DNA of 5,448 nucleotides from Rhodanobacteraceae bacterium (GCA_025928735.1 JAICIW010000180.1:1-5448); one strand, 5' to 3'. Shown: positions 1 to 5,448, numbered from the stretch's first letter. Numbers and translations: made by a program. Notes: generated from the sequence alone by a model not told the origin.

Positions 1-1233
1 CTGAATGTCTTGCGCGAGGCCGGCTTGGCCGATGACGTTCTCGCGCAGGCGGTGATGATGCGCGGACGCATGGTGCATGCGCTGGATGGCGCGACCAACC
101 TGCAACGCTACGGCCTCGATGATTCCGAAGTAATCCGCTCGGTGTCGCGCGGCGGCTTGAACATCCTGCTGCTGGACGCCGCCGAACGCGCGGGCGCGCA
201 CCTCCACTTCGATTCGACGCTCACCCGCGCCGATTTCGCGAGTGGCGCCATCACGCTGGCCGATCACGATGGCGTTGCACGCACGCATCGCGCCGGATTG
301 CTGTTGGGATGCGACGGCGCCGGCTCCGCATTGCGCGCGACGATGGCCCGAGCCACCGAGCTCGGCGAGCGCGTCGAGCCGCTGGGGCACGGTTACAAGG
401 AACTCGAAATTCCTGCGTTACTTCCCTCCCCCCGCTCGCGGGGTCAAAGACCCGCAGATGCGGGAAGGGAAATTTTCGCGATCGAACCGAATGCCCTGCA
501 CATCTGGCCGCGCGGTCATTACATGTGCATCGCACTGCCCAATACCGAGGGCAATTTCACGGTCACGTTGTTTCTTCCGAACGAAGGGCCGCATCCGAGT
601 TTCGCGACGCTTCCGGACGCCGCGGCGGCGCGCGCGTTCTTCGAGCAGCAGTTCCCGGACGCGCTGGCACTGATGGCTGCGTTCGACGAAGACTGGAACG
701 CGCATCCCCTGGGGCAACTGGCGACGCTGTATCTCGACCGCTGGCATGTCGAAGGCCGCGCGCTGCTGCTGGGCGACGCCGCACACGCGATCGTCCCTTT
801 CCATGGCCAAGGCATGAACGCGGGCTTCGAGGATGCCGCCGAGCTCGCCGGCCTGCTGCAGGAACAGCCAAACGACACCGCCGCAGTGTTGGCCGAATTC
901 GAAGCGCGGCGCAAGCCCAACGCCGACGCAATCGCCGCGATGTCGCTGGCCAATTACATCGAGATGCGCGATGGCGTTGCCGATCCGCATTACCTGTTGA
1001 AGCGCGAACTGGCGGCGGCGCTGACCGAACGCATTCCCGATCGCTTCATGTCGCGCTACCGGATGGTCAGCTTCACGTCGATCCCGTATGCGACTTGCGT
1101 CGAACGCGATCGCGCGCAAACCGCATGGATGGAATCACTGCTGGCGGGGCGCGACAACCTGGACGGGCTCGACCTCGACGCCGCCGCCGCGCATGCGCGC
1201 CACGCGCTGCCCCCGCTGCCAGAAGGCGCCTGA
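1..1233 (+). CDS. kmo: Kynurenine 3-monooxygenase, 5'-truncated by the window edge
   Basis: FAD-dependent aromatic hydroxylase that converts L-kynurenine to 3-hydroxykynurenine with NADPH and O2; cytosolic or membrane-associated. The frame is open from base 1 and gives 410 residues. By comparison with the usual ~450-460, about 50 N-terminal residues, including the FAD-binding GxGxxG, lie outside the window. Seen directly: RGRMVH, QRYG, a DG-type motif (CDGAGSALR, about 310-336), NALHIWPRG, the FAD-contacting GDAAHAIVPFHGQGMN (772-819) and ANYIEMRD. Substrate-site residues known from Pseudomonas KMO (Arg84, Tyr98, Asn369, Tyr404) have counterparts at codons 67, 109, 952 and 1057, with the same 14- and 35-residue spacings, so the enzyme is probably active. 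In Xanthomonas-type bacteria this step feeds quinolinate and NAD synthesis. Odd: between KELEIP and FAIEPNALH there are 20 residues where relatives have about 6, encoded by a palindromic DNA segment listed separately. The protein ends four bases before the next gene. Confidence 0.96.
   Translation: MNVLREAGLADDVLAQAVMMRGRMVHALDGATNLQRYGLDDSEVIRSVSRGGLNILLLDAAERAGAHLHFDSTLTRADFASGAITLADHDGVARTHRAGLLLGCDGAGSALRATMARATELGERVEPLGHGYKELEIPALLPSPRSRGQRPADAGREIFAIEPNALHIWPRGHYMCIALPNTEGNFTVTLFLPNEGPHPSFATLPDAAAARAFFEQQFPDALALMAAFDEDWNAHPLGQLATLYLDRWHVEGRALLLGDAAHAIVPFHGQGMNAGFEDAAELAGLLQEQPNDTAAVLAEFEARRKPNADAIAAMSLANYIEMRDGVADPHYLLKRELAAALTERIPDRFMSRYRMVSFTSIPYATCVERDRAQTAWMESLLAGRDNLDGLDLDAAAAHARHALPPLPEGA
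421..470. repeat. REP/RPE-like palindromic element in frame inside kmo
   Basis: A C-run/G-run segment rich in dyad symmetry interrupts an otherwise normal kmo. Perfect stems visible are CTTCCC 421-426 with GGGAAG 462-467 (outer arms), CCCCGC 430-435 with GCGGGG 438-443, GGGTC 441-445 with GACCC 449-453 (loop AAA), and CCCGCA 451-456 with TGCGGG 459-464. Neighbouring stems share bases, so alternative folds compete. A direct repeat GAAATT occurs at 406-411 and 469-474. The segment is read through as PSPRSRGQRPADAGRE-type residues (Pro/Arg/Gly-rich) and keeps the frame. Inference: a small dispersed palindromic repeat inserted into, or replacing, a surface turn. Homologues of this enzyme (recalled, not aligned here) have only a short PxxxGG-like turn. 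Whether the element recurs in the genome cannot be seen here. Confidence 0.6.
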
Positions 1234-1237
1234 TCAG

Positions 1238-1654
1238 ATGCCGTTGCCCGAATCGATCCGGCGAGCGTGGATAGATACCGATTACCGCGTACGCGTGCCG
1301 TACGGCGGTTTCGCGAGCATCCGTTGCGGCAAGCCCTTGCCCATGCCGCTGCTGGCGATGCTGCGCCACGCCGACGATCCATGGGGCTACCTCACGGCGT
1401 GGAACCCCGCCGGCGTCGCGCTGCCGCTCGCCACCAACAGGATCCGGCAGCGCCGCCTGCGCGATGAACTGAGGGGCGACCGCCAACGTTTTGTCGGCGG
1501 CATCGGAGTCGGCCCCGCCGACTGGCGCGAGCCCAGCCTGTTCGTGCCGGGCATGACCTATGCGCAACTGGACGCCATGGCGCGGCGTTTCGGCCAGCTC
1601 GGCGTGGTGCGCGGAACCGGCGCCGGACCGGCGGAATTGCACGAACTGATGTGA
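1238..1654 (+). CDS. DUF3293 domain-containing protein
   Basis: A 138-residue protein resembling the DUF3293 family, whose function is unknown to me. Features matching my memory of the family are an N-terminal (W/Y)xxTxY element (residues 11-16, WIDTDY), a central TAWNP motif (53-57) followed by a conserved Asn (67) in an Arg/Gln-rich stretch (NRIRQRRLRDEL), then W-R-E-P-S (96-100) and a C-terminal FGQLGVVR. There is no signal peptide or membrane segment, so it is probably cytosolic. ATG 1238 is chosen because it begins the family-like sequence, lies four bases after the kmo stop, and has AGAAGG (1221-1226) upstream as a moderate ribosome site inside the end of kmo. An in-frame start at 1088 would overlap kmo by about 150 bases and read only as a shadow. 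The tight spacing implies co-transcription with kmo, but no functional link is evident. Confidence 0.88.
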   Translation: MPLPESIRRAWIDTDYRVRVPYGGFASIRCGKPLPMPLLAMLRHADDPWGYLTAWNPAGVALPLATNRIRQRRLRDELRGDRQRFVGGIGVGPADWREPSLFVPGMTYAQLDAMARRFGQLGVVRGTGAGPAELHELM

Positions 1655-1960
1655 TCGCCGGTTGGGGTTCGCAACCAACGGGCAAACCGGACCCGGCAGC
1701 GCTCAACGGCAGCTGCCCGTATCGTCGACAGGCATGGTGCGGCACTCCCCGGAACGTGCTGCGCTCGCGCAAGAAGGCTCGTGTCCGAGAGGCGAAAGCA
1801 CCGTCCAGTCCGCGGCGGCTCCGTATTGGCCAAGCCAACCGACGACGATGGCCTCGACGAACCACCCGTCTCCCAAGACAGCTTTGCACATGATCGACTC
1901 GCAATCGCGACGGTCTCGGGCACTAATGCGCAACCCGAACGCATGCAAGAGAAAACCACC
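1655..1960. other. 306-base gap without a supportable gene
   Basis: No convincing gene, RNA or repeat is seen here. Several frames are open on both strands, as is common at this GC content. The + frame leading into the cytochrome is open from a GTG at 1781 and includes a hydrophilic stretch (around LAKPTDDDGLDEPPVSQD), but it would sit in front of a signal peptide, so I do not treat it as coding. The gap probably contains the promoter and 5' leader of the cytochrome gene; TTGCAC at 1884-1889 resembles a -35 box, but no good -10 lies at proper spacing. A short perfect inverted repeat TTGGC/GCCAA occurs at 1826-1830/1834-1838. Confidence 0.5.
1661..1679 (+). terminator. Weak hairpin after the kmo-DUF3293 pair
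   Basis: GTTGG (1661-1665) can pair with CCAAC (1675-1679), with TT/AA continuing inside a two-base bulge and a CGC loop. It begins six bases after the DUF3293 stop, which is where an operon end would be. No T-run follows, so it is not a standard intrinsic terminator; it may be a 3'-end stabilising stem or chance. Confidence 0.2.
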
Positions 1961-3391
1961 ATGTGCACGTATCTGGCAGGTCGTGTCCGCGCAAAGATCA
2001 CATCACCGTTGCACTGCAGGCGCCACGTGTTGCGCAAGCTGCCGGCTAACGCCGTGGCATTGATGCTGACCGGGAGCGCGATGGCGCTTGCCGGGTGCGG
2101 CGGCAATGTCTACGCAAGCCAATCTACGGCAACCGAACATCGAGCAGCTGCCGCCGAACAGGCCCATCACCAGCGCGCACTCGTGGTCGAGGGCAAGCAC
2201 ATTTTTCGGTACGACACGTTCGGGGATGAAAGTTTCTGGACTGACAAGCTGAAGATGAACGACGTCATCCAGATGGAGGTCAGTCCGAAGGTGGCGCTGG
2301 CGGTGGGATTGAAGGTGGACGTCGACGCACTGCCTGCTGCCGTCCAGCAAGGGATCAAAAACGGCACCGTCGACCTTGACGATCCGGCCACGACTCTGGC
2401 GCTGCTCAAGCTCAACGCCGTGGTGGGAATCAAGGGAACGGTGCAAGACATCGACGGCAAAGAAACGCTCACACGGGTGGGTGTCACCTGCGCGCTTTGC
2501 CACTCGACGGTGGACAACGCCTTTGCGTCCGGCATCGGACATCGCCTCGACGGCTGGCCGAACCGTGACCTGAACCCGGGTGCGATCATCGCGCTCTCTC
2601 CCGCGATTCCCGACACCTACAAGGCCGTGTACAACTCGTGGGGGCCGGGCAAATACGACGCGCGTTTCAACCTGTTCGTGCAATCAAAAGGCGTTGCGTT
2701 TTTCACGAATGGCCAGAATCCCCCGCACGACAGGTTCGCCGTGGAGATCCCGCCGGCATACGGCCTGATGGGAATCGACAAGGAAATCTACACGGGCGAC
2801 GGCGACATCCAGCACGAGCCTGTCGGGCCGGTTGCGTACTGGAACCGCTATGTCGCGGTCACGCAGATGGGTGGGCAGGGCACTTTTTCCGATCCACGCC
2901 TGGTCGCGATGGGCGCAGCCGTGCCTGTCGACAACACCCACGGTGGCGCTCTGCCGGATCTGGTGACGCCTGCGCTGCCGGCACTGCAGGCCTATCAACT
3001 CTCGCTGGCTGCACCGCGACCGCCGCTCGGATCGTACAACCCCTCGGCGGCTGCGCGCGGCAGACAGGTGTTCCACGGGCAGGGGCAATGTGCAGCCTGC
3101 CACAGCGGGCAAAAATTCACGGACGCCAACATCCGCCTGCATTCGCAATCCGCTTCGGCGGCACGGGATACGGATTACGTGTTGCTCAGCGCGACGGGCA
3201 AGTGGCGGACGTCGCCGCTGGCCGGGGCGTGGCAGCATCCGCCCTACTTCCACGATGGATCAGCCGCGACATTGTGGGATGTCGTAAACGCCTACAACAG
3301 CAAGCTGAACTTGAAACTCACGGTGCAGCAAAGGTCGGACCTGGTTCAATTCCTGAAGTCGCTGCCGCATCGCGACGAACCACGCCGATAA
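1961..3391 (+). CDS. Exported di-haem c-type cytochrome (CCP/MauG/RoxA-like), putative lipoprotein
   Basis: A 476-residue periplasm-facing redox protein with two covalent haem c sites: CALCH at residues 177-181 (bases 2489-2503) and CAACH at 377-381 (3089-3103). The N-terminus has a basic region, a hydrophobic stretch (about 27-44) and a lipobox-like LAGC with Cys46 (2096-2098), suggesting signal peptidase II processing and lipid attachment; Gly at +2 is compatible with the outer membrane. Around the second haem the sequence follows the bacterial cytochrome c peroxidase/MauG pattern, with WRTSPLAGAWQHPPYFHDGS (around 429-433) then TLWDVVNAYN and DLVQFLKSL. The middle part holds a YWNRYVAVTQMGGQGTFSDPRL-like stretch. 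ATG 1961 is preferred because AAGAGA lies eight bases before it; ATG 1943 is in frame but lacks such a site. The electron-transfer or peroxidase/oxygenase substrate is unknown. The nearby ccm genes would supply its haem attachment. Start and lipid anchoring are less sure than the di-haem assignment. Confidence 0.88.
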   Translation: MCTYLAGRVRAKITSPLHCRRHVLRKLPANAVALMLTGSAMALAGCGGNVYASQSTATEHRAAAAEQAHHQRALVVEGKHIFRYDTFGDESFWTDKLKMNDVIQMEVSPKVALAVGLKVDVDALPAAVQQGIKNGTVDLDDPATTLALLKLNAVVGIKGTVQDIDGKETLTRVGVTCALCHSTVDNAFASGIGHRLDGWPNRDLNPGAIIALSPAIPDTYKAVYNSWGPGKYDARFNLFVQSKGVAFFTNGQNPPHDRFAVEIPPAYGLMGIDKEIYTGDGDIQHEPVGPVAYWNRYVAVTQMGGQGTFSDPRLVAMGAAVPVDNTHGGALPDLVTPALPALQAYQLSLAAPRPPLGSYNPSAAARGRQVFHGQGQCAACHSGQKFTDANIRLHSQSASAARDTDYVLLSATGKWRTSPLAGAWQHPPYFHDGSAATLWDVVNAYNSKLNLKLTVQQRSDLVQFLKSLPHRDEPRR

Positions 3392-3393
3392 CG

Positions 3394-3419
3394 ATGGCCG
3401 CGTCGGAAGGCGGCCGTTT
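3394..3419 (+). terminator. Possible intrinsic terminator after the cytochrome gene
   Basis: GGCCGC (3396-3401) pairs perfectly with GCGGCC (3410-3415) around an eight-base loop. The stem extends by a T-G wobble and an A-T pair, and is followed by only three Ts (3417-3419). It starts within five bases of the cytochrome stop codon. Position and GC-rich stem fit a terminator, but the short T-run makes it weak. Confidence 0.35.
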
Positions 3420-3500
3420 GCAAGAGGACAGAACACGCGACGCCGCCCACGAGGCGAGGATCACGATGCCACGTTTCATTGCCCAGAGCGTGGGCGAATG

Positions 3501-3537
3501 ATTTGGCCATGCCCTGGTCCGAAACCGACCATCAAAT
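3501..3537. repeat. Imperfect dyad upstream of the ccm promoter
   Basis: Nested arms ATTTG/CAAAT (3501-3505/3533-3537) and TGGTC/GACCA (3515-3519/3527-3531) are separated by an asymmetric bulge of nine bases against one. It lies about 35 bases upstream of the proposed -35 box, where a regulator could bind, but the asymmetry argues against a classic operator. The remainder of 3392-3614 shows no gene. Confidence 0.15.
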
Positions 3538-3571
3538 TGCAGAGGGTCGACTGTGCGGCGTGCCCCCCTTG

Positions 3572-3600
3572 TGGACGATGCGCCGCCGCGCTGGGACAAT
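3572..3600 (+). promoter_or_regulatory. Candidate sigma-70 promoter for the ccm operon
   Basis: TGGACG (3572-3577) matches four of six bases of the TTGACA -35 box, and GACAAT (3595-3600) matches four of six of the TATAAT -10 box, with a 17-base spacer. Transcription would begin near 3607, giving a very short leader before the ccmA ATG at 3615, so the GGGG ribosome-site bases at 3603-3606 might be only partly in the transcript. The location in the only sizeable gap before ccmA supports it. Confidence 0.4.
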
Positions 3601-3614
3601 ACGGGGTTGCTCGC

Positions 3615-4253
3615 ATGGCCACTTTCCCCGCCCCTGCCGCGCCGCTGCTGTCGGCGCACCGGCTCGCGTTTTCGCGCAACGACGAGCCCGTGTTCGGACC
3701 GCTGGATTTCAGCCTCGGGTCCGGTGAAACCGTGCTCGTCGAAGGCGACAATGGCTCGGGCAAGACCACCCTGCTGCGGGTGTTGGCCGGCATGTTGCCG
3801 CCCGGCGAGGGCGAAATCCGGTTCAGCGGTCGAGCCGCGTCGCGCGACAGTCGCAACGGTCGGATCTTGTGGCTGGGCCATCGGCCCGGCATGAACGAGT
3901 CGTTGAGCGCGCGCGAAAACCTGGGCTTCCTGACCGGCTTGTACGGCACGCGCACGGGCGTGACCCCGGTATCCGCCATGGAAAGGGTCGGCATCGCCGG
4001 CTGGATCGACGAGCCGCTGCGCACGCTTTCCGCGGGTCAGAAAAAGCGTGTGGGCCTCGCCCGGCTATTGCTGCTGCCGGGCGAGGTCTGGCTGCTTGAC
4101 GAGCCTTACGCCAACCTCGATCGCCACGGCATCGAGCTCGTGAACGCGCTGATCGCGGAGCACTGCGTGCGCGGCGGCGCCGCGCTGGTCACCAGCCACG
4201 GTGCCGTGCGATTTGCCGATCCACGCGCGCGGCACATCCATCTTGTCGCCTGA
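3615..4253 (+). CDS. ccmA: Haem exporter/cytochrome c maturation ATP-binding protein CcmA
   Basis: ABC-type ATPase of cytochrome c maturation System I. With CcmB (and CcmC/CcmD) it drives release of haem-loaded CcmE from the CcmC complex for delivery to apocytochromes; it acts on the cytoplasmic face of the inner membrane. The 212 residues match the family length (~200-210). Visible motifs are Walker A GDNGSGKT (44-51), ABC signature LSAGQ (138-142), Walker B plus catalytic Glu WLLDEP (159-164), D-loop NLD (167-169) and switch His195. The segment LGHRPG (87-92) corresponds to the LGHQPG Q-loop of E. coli CcmA, with Arg90 in place of Gln. ATG 3615 is chosen for family length and GGGG eight bases upstream. 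An in-frame start at 3498 would add 39 residues, including CAACPPCGRC, that the family lacks and that would overlap the promoter. ccmB follows three bases after the stop. Confidence 0.96.
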   Translation: MATFPAPAAPLLSAHRLAFSRNDEPVFGPLDFSLGSGETVLVEGDNGSGKTTLLRVLAGMLPPGEGEIRFSGRAASRDSRNGRILWLGHRPGMNESLSARENLGFLTGLYGTRTGVTPVSAMERVGIAGWIDEPLRTLSAGQKKRVGLARLLLLPGEVWLLDEPYANLDRHGIELVNALIAEHCVRGGAALVTSHGAVRFADPRARHIHLVA

Positions 4254-4256
4254 GCC

Positions 4257-4994
4257 ATGGCCAGCACCGCGCAATCAATCCCCGGCGGAGCCAGCGTCGT
4301 GACGACGGCGGAACGCGCGGGCTCGTTCGCCGCCTGCCGTGCGCTGTTGCGTCGCGATTTCGTGCTGGCGTGGCGACGCCGTGGCGAACTGTTCCTGCCG
4401 CTGCTATACGCAGTGATCGTGGCTGCGCTGTTCCCGTTCGCGCTGGGGCCCGACCCCGAATTGCTGGCGCGGATTGCCGGCGGCGTGCTGCTGGTGATCG
4501 TGGTGCTGGCGATGCTGCCGGCGCTCGAATCGATGTTCCGCGCCGATCTCGACGACGGCACGCTGGAACAATGGCTGCTGGCGCCACAGCCGCTGGCGCT
4601 GCTGGCCTTGACCCGCGTCATCGCACACTGGTTGACGACCGTTCTACCCTTGATCGTCGTGATGCCGTTGCTGGGCGCCCTTTTGAATCTGCCCGTCAAA
4701 GTGCTGCCGGTGCTGATCGTGGCGCTGCTGCTTGCGACGCCGTTGCTGGCATTGCTGGGTTCGGTGCTGTCGGCGTTGGCGGCCGGGGCGCGCCGCTCTG
4801 GTATCCTTTTGGCATTGATGTTGCTGCCACTGGCCGTCCCGGTGGTGATCTTCGCCGCCGGCGCCGTCGCCGCGGCGCAGTCCGGCATGCCGTTCATCGC
4901 ACCCTTGATGTGGCTGGCGGCGGCCCTGATTTTGGCGATCGTGCTGGCGCCGCTCGCATGTGCGGCGGCACTTCGGATCGCGGTTGAAACATGA
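4257..4994 (+). CDS. ccmB: Cytochrome c maturation ABC permease CcmB
   Basis: Inner-membrane subunit partnering CcmA in System I. From ATG 4257 it is 245 residues and strongly hydrophobic, with about six membrane segments (roughly 44-63, 70-90, 116-145, 147-175, 180-205 and 215-240). Typical CcmB features are a basic N-terminal LLRRDF-LAWRRRGE, the GPDPELLARIAGG turn (64-76) and the cytosolic FRADLDDGTLEQWLLAP (94-110). The start is uncertain: ATG 4257 follows the ccmA stop by three bases but has little ribosome site. In-frame GTG 4299 has GGCGGAG (4284-4290) eight bases upstream and yields 231 residues, closer to the family's usual ~220-230. I keep the ATG for coordinates but regard the GTG as at least as likely. 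The stop overlaps the following minigene as ATGA. Confidence 0.95.
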   Translation: MASTAQSIPGGASVVTTAERAGSFAACRALLRRDFVLAWRRRGELFLPLLYAVIVAALFPFALGPDPELLARIAGGVLLVIVVLAMLPALESMFRADLDDGTLEQWLLAPQPLALLALTRVIAHWLTTVLPLIVVMPLLGALLNLPVKVLPVLIVALLLATPLLALLGSVLSALAAGARRSGILLALMLLPLAVPVVIFAAGAVAAAQSGMPFIAPLMWLAAALILAIVLAPLACAAALRIAVET

Positions 4995-5035
4995 CCGCCA
5001 TGACGCGTTTGCCACCTGACAAGTGTTTTTCCTGA
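4991..5035 (+). CDS. 14-codon minigene between ccmB and ccmC (coupling leader candidate)
   Basis: An ATG overlaps the ccmB stop (ATGA, 4991-4994) and opens a frame of 14 codons (MTAMTRLPPDKCFS) ending TGA at 5033-5035, two bases before the ccmC ATG. The peptide has no recognisable domain and is not CcmD-like (CcmD has a membrane helix, and its gene usually follows ccmC). Because ccmC itself has almost no ribosome site, ribosomes ending ccmB could re-initiate here and then deliver themselves to ccmC. It may equally be a chance frame in the spacer; the layout, not the peptide, is the evidence. Confidence 0.3.
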   Translation: MTAMTRLPPDKCFS

Positions 5036-5037
5036 GC

Positions 5038-5448
5038 ATGTCCCGTTCGTATCTTCCCCACTGGATGCACTGGCTCGGCTCACCGCCGAACTTCTACCGG
5101 TTCGCGGGTGTGCTGCGTCCGTGGCTGATGGCGGTGGCGTTGATCAGCGCAGTGGTCGGCCTGTACGGCGGACTGGTGCTGGCGCCGCCCGACTACCAGC
5201 AGGGCGACGCCTACCGGATCATCTTCATCCACGTGCCGAGCGCGTGGATGAGCCTTTTCATCTACGCCACGATGGCGGTGGCCGGATTGGTCGCGCTGGT
5301 GTGGCGCGTGAAGCTGGCGGAAGTGATCGCGATGGAATGCGCGCCGATCGGTGCCGCGTTCACCCTGGTCACGCTGGTGACGGGCTCGCTGTGGGGCAAG
5401 CCGATGTGGGGCACGTGGTGGACGTGGGACGCGCGACTCACTTCGGAA
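5038..5448 (+). CDS. ccmC: Cytochrome c maturation haem-handling protein CcmC, 3'-truncated by the window edge
   Basis: Inner-membrane protein of System I that holds haem at the periplasmic face and transfers it to CcmE. The frame is open from ATG 5038 to the last base, 137 codons of an expected ~240-250. Recognised by the conserved YRIIFIHVPSAWMS segment, with His65 matching the first axial haem ligand of CcmC, and by the tryptophan-rich WWD-type motif WGKPMWGTWWTWDARLTSE (119-137), where the window stops. Membrane helices are roughly 25-48, 70-88 and 103-119; the second ligand histidine and later helices are outside the window. No clear Shine-Dalgarno precedes the ATG; the minigene stop two bases upstream suggests translational coupling. 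An in-frame GTG at 5023 also lacks a ribosome site. Third gene of the ccmABC order. Confidence 0.96.
   Translation, partial: MSRSYLPHWMHWLGSPPNFYRFAGVLRPWLMAVALISAVVGLYGGLVLAPPDYQQGDAYRIIFIHVPSAWMSLFIYATMAVAGLVALVWRVKLAEVIAMECAPIGAAFTLVTLVTGSLWGKPMWGTWWTWDARLTSE

Noticed and set aside
415..471. Frameshift or pseudogene in kmo at the odd insert
   Set aside because: The frame is continuous, and conserved KMO motifs continue in the same frame on both sides, so the gene is intact here.
406..474. Insertion sequence or MITE with a target duplication (GAAATT)
   Set aside because: The segment is far too short for an IS, has no terminal repeats of that kind beyond short arms, and the supposed pre-insertion sequence does not match the family, so I call it only a palindromic repeat.
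309..1274. 321-residue + frame overlapping kmo
   Set aside because: Arginine-rich shadow in another frame of kmo, with no domain and no ribosome site.
1781..1960. 60-residue N-terminal extension of the cytochrome from GTG 1781
   Set aside because: It would bury the signal peptide and lipobox inside the protein, which is incompatible with an exported c-type cytochrome.
2638..3501. 287-residue + frame overlapping the 3' half of the cytochrome and the following gap
   Set aside because: Out of frame with the haem motifs, compositionally a shadow and without family resemblance.
3551..3590. GCGGCG/CGCCGC inverted repeat as a terminator before ccmA
   Set aside because: The arms are 20 bases apart, there is no T-run, and the segment overlaps the likely promoter; GC-rich chance pairing is more likely.
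3498..3614. Upstream extension of CcmA containing a CAACPPCGRC cysteine cluster
   Set aside because: It resembles a metal or thioredoxin-type motif, but CcmA proteins lack such an extension, the region carries a plausible promoter, and ATG 3615 has a ribosome site and gives the family length.
4106..5083. Long minus-strand open frame (325 residues) opposite ccmA-ccmB-ccmC
   Set aside because: Ser/Ala/Thr-rich low-complexity translation lying antisense to three well-recognised genes; a GC-codon shadow.

Overview
This is a high-GC, densely coding window with every gene on the + strand. It most likely comes from the Xanthomonadales/Lysobacterales (gamma-proteobacteria). The basis is recalled similarity, not a search: the kynurenine 3-monooxygenase and CcmA wording (for example the DEPYANLD and GGAALVTSHG stretches of CcmA) resembles Xanthomonas-type proteins. 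This lineage is also known to make NAD through the kynurenine pathway.

Layout. (1) Bases 1-1233 hold the 3' nine-tenths or so of kmo (kynurenine 3-monooxygenase), which enters through the left edge. Four bases later comes a small DUF3293-type gene (1238-1654), probably co-transcribed. (2) Bases 1655-1960 hold no gene I can support. (3) Bases 1961-3391 encode an exported, probably lipid-anchored, two-haem c-type cytochrome with a peroxidase/MauG/RoxA-like layout, followed by a small GC-rich hairpin. (4) After a 223-base gap with a plausible sigma-70 promoter, the cytochrome c maturation operon begins: ccmA (3615-4253), ccmB (4257-4994), a 14-codon minigene overlapping the ccmB stop (4991-5035), and the first 137 codons of ccmC (5038 to the right edge). 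ccmC has no stop in the window but is unmistakable.

How the genes work together. Kmo makes 3-hydroxykynurenine from kynurenine on the route to quinolinate/NAD or to tryptophan breakdown. CcmA, CcmB and CcmC form the ABC-type/haem-handling part of System I, which loads haem onto CcmE for attachment to apocytochromes in the periplasm. The two-haem cytochrome just upstream needs exactly this machinery, so the adjacency makes sense, although the promoter between them suggests separate transcription.

Most of the window is ordinary. The item most worth a second look is a short, GC-rich, multiply palindromic segment lying in frame inside kmo (about 421-470). It appears to add about 14 residues to a surface turn of the enzyme, and looks like a REP/RPE-type palindromic element domesticated within a protein. 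Lesser points are the 200-residue haem-to-haem spacing of the cytochrome, close to that of rubber oxygenase RoxA; the ccmB-minigene-ccmC coupling; and an arginine at the Q-loop position of CcmA. I see no clearly new multi-gene system.
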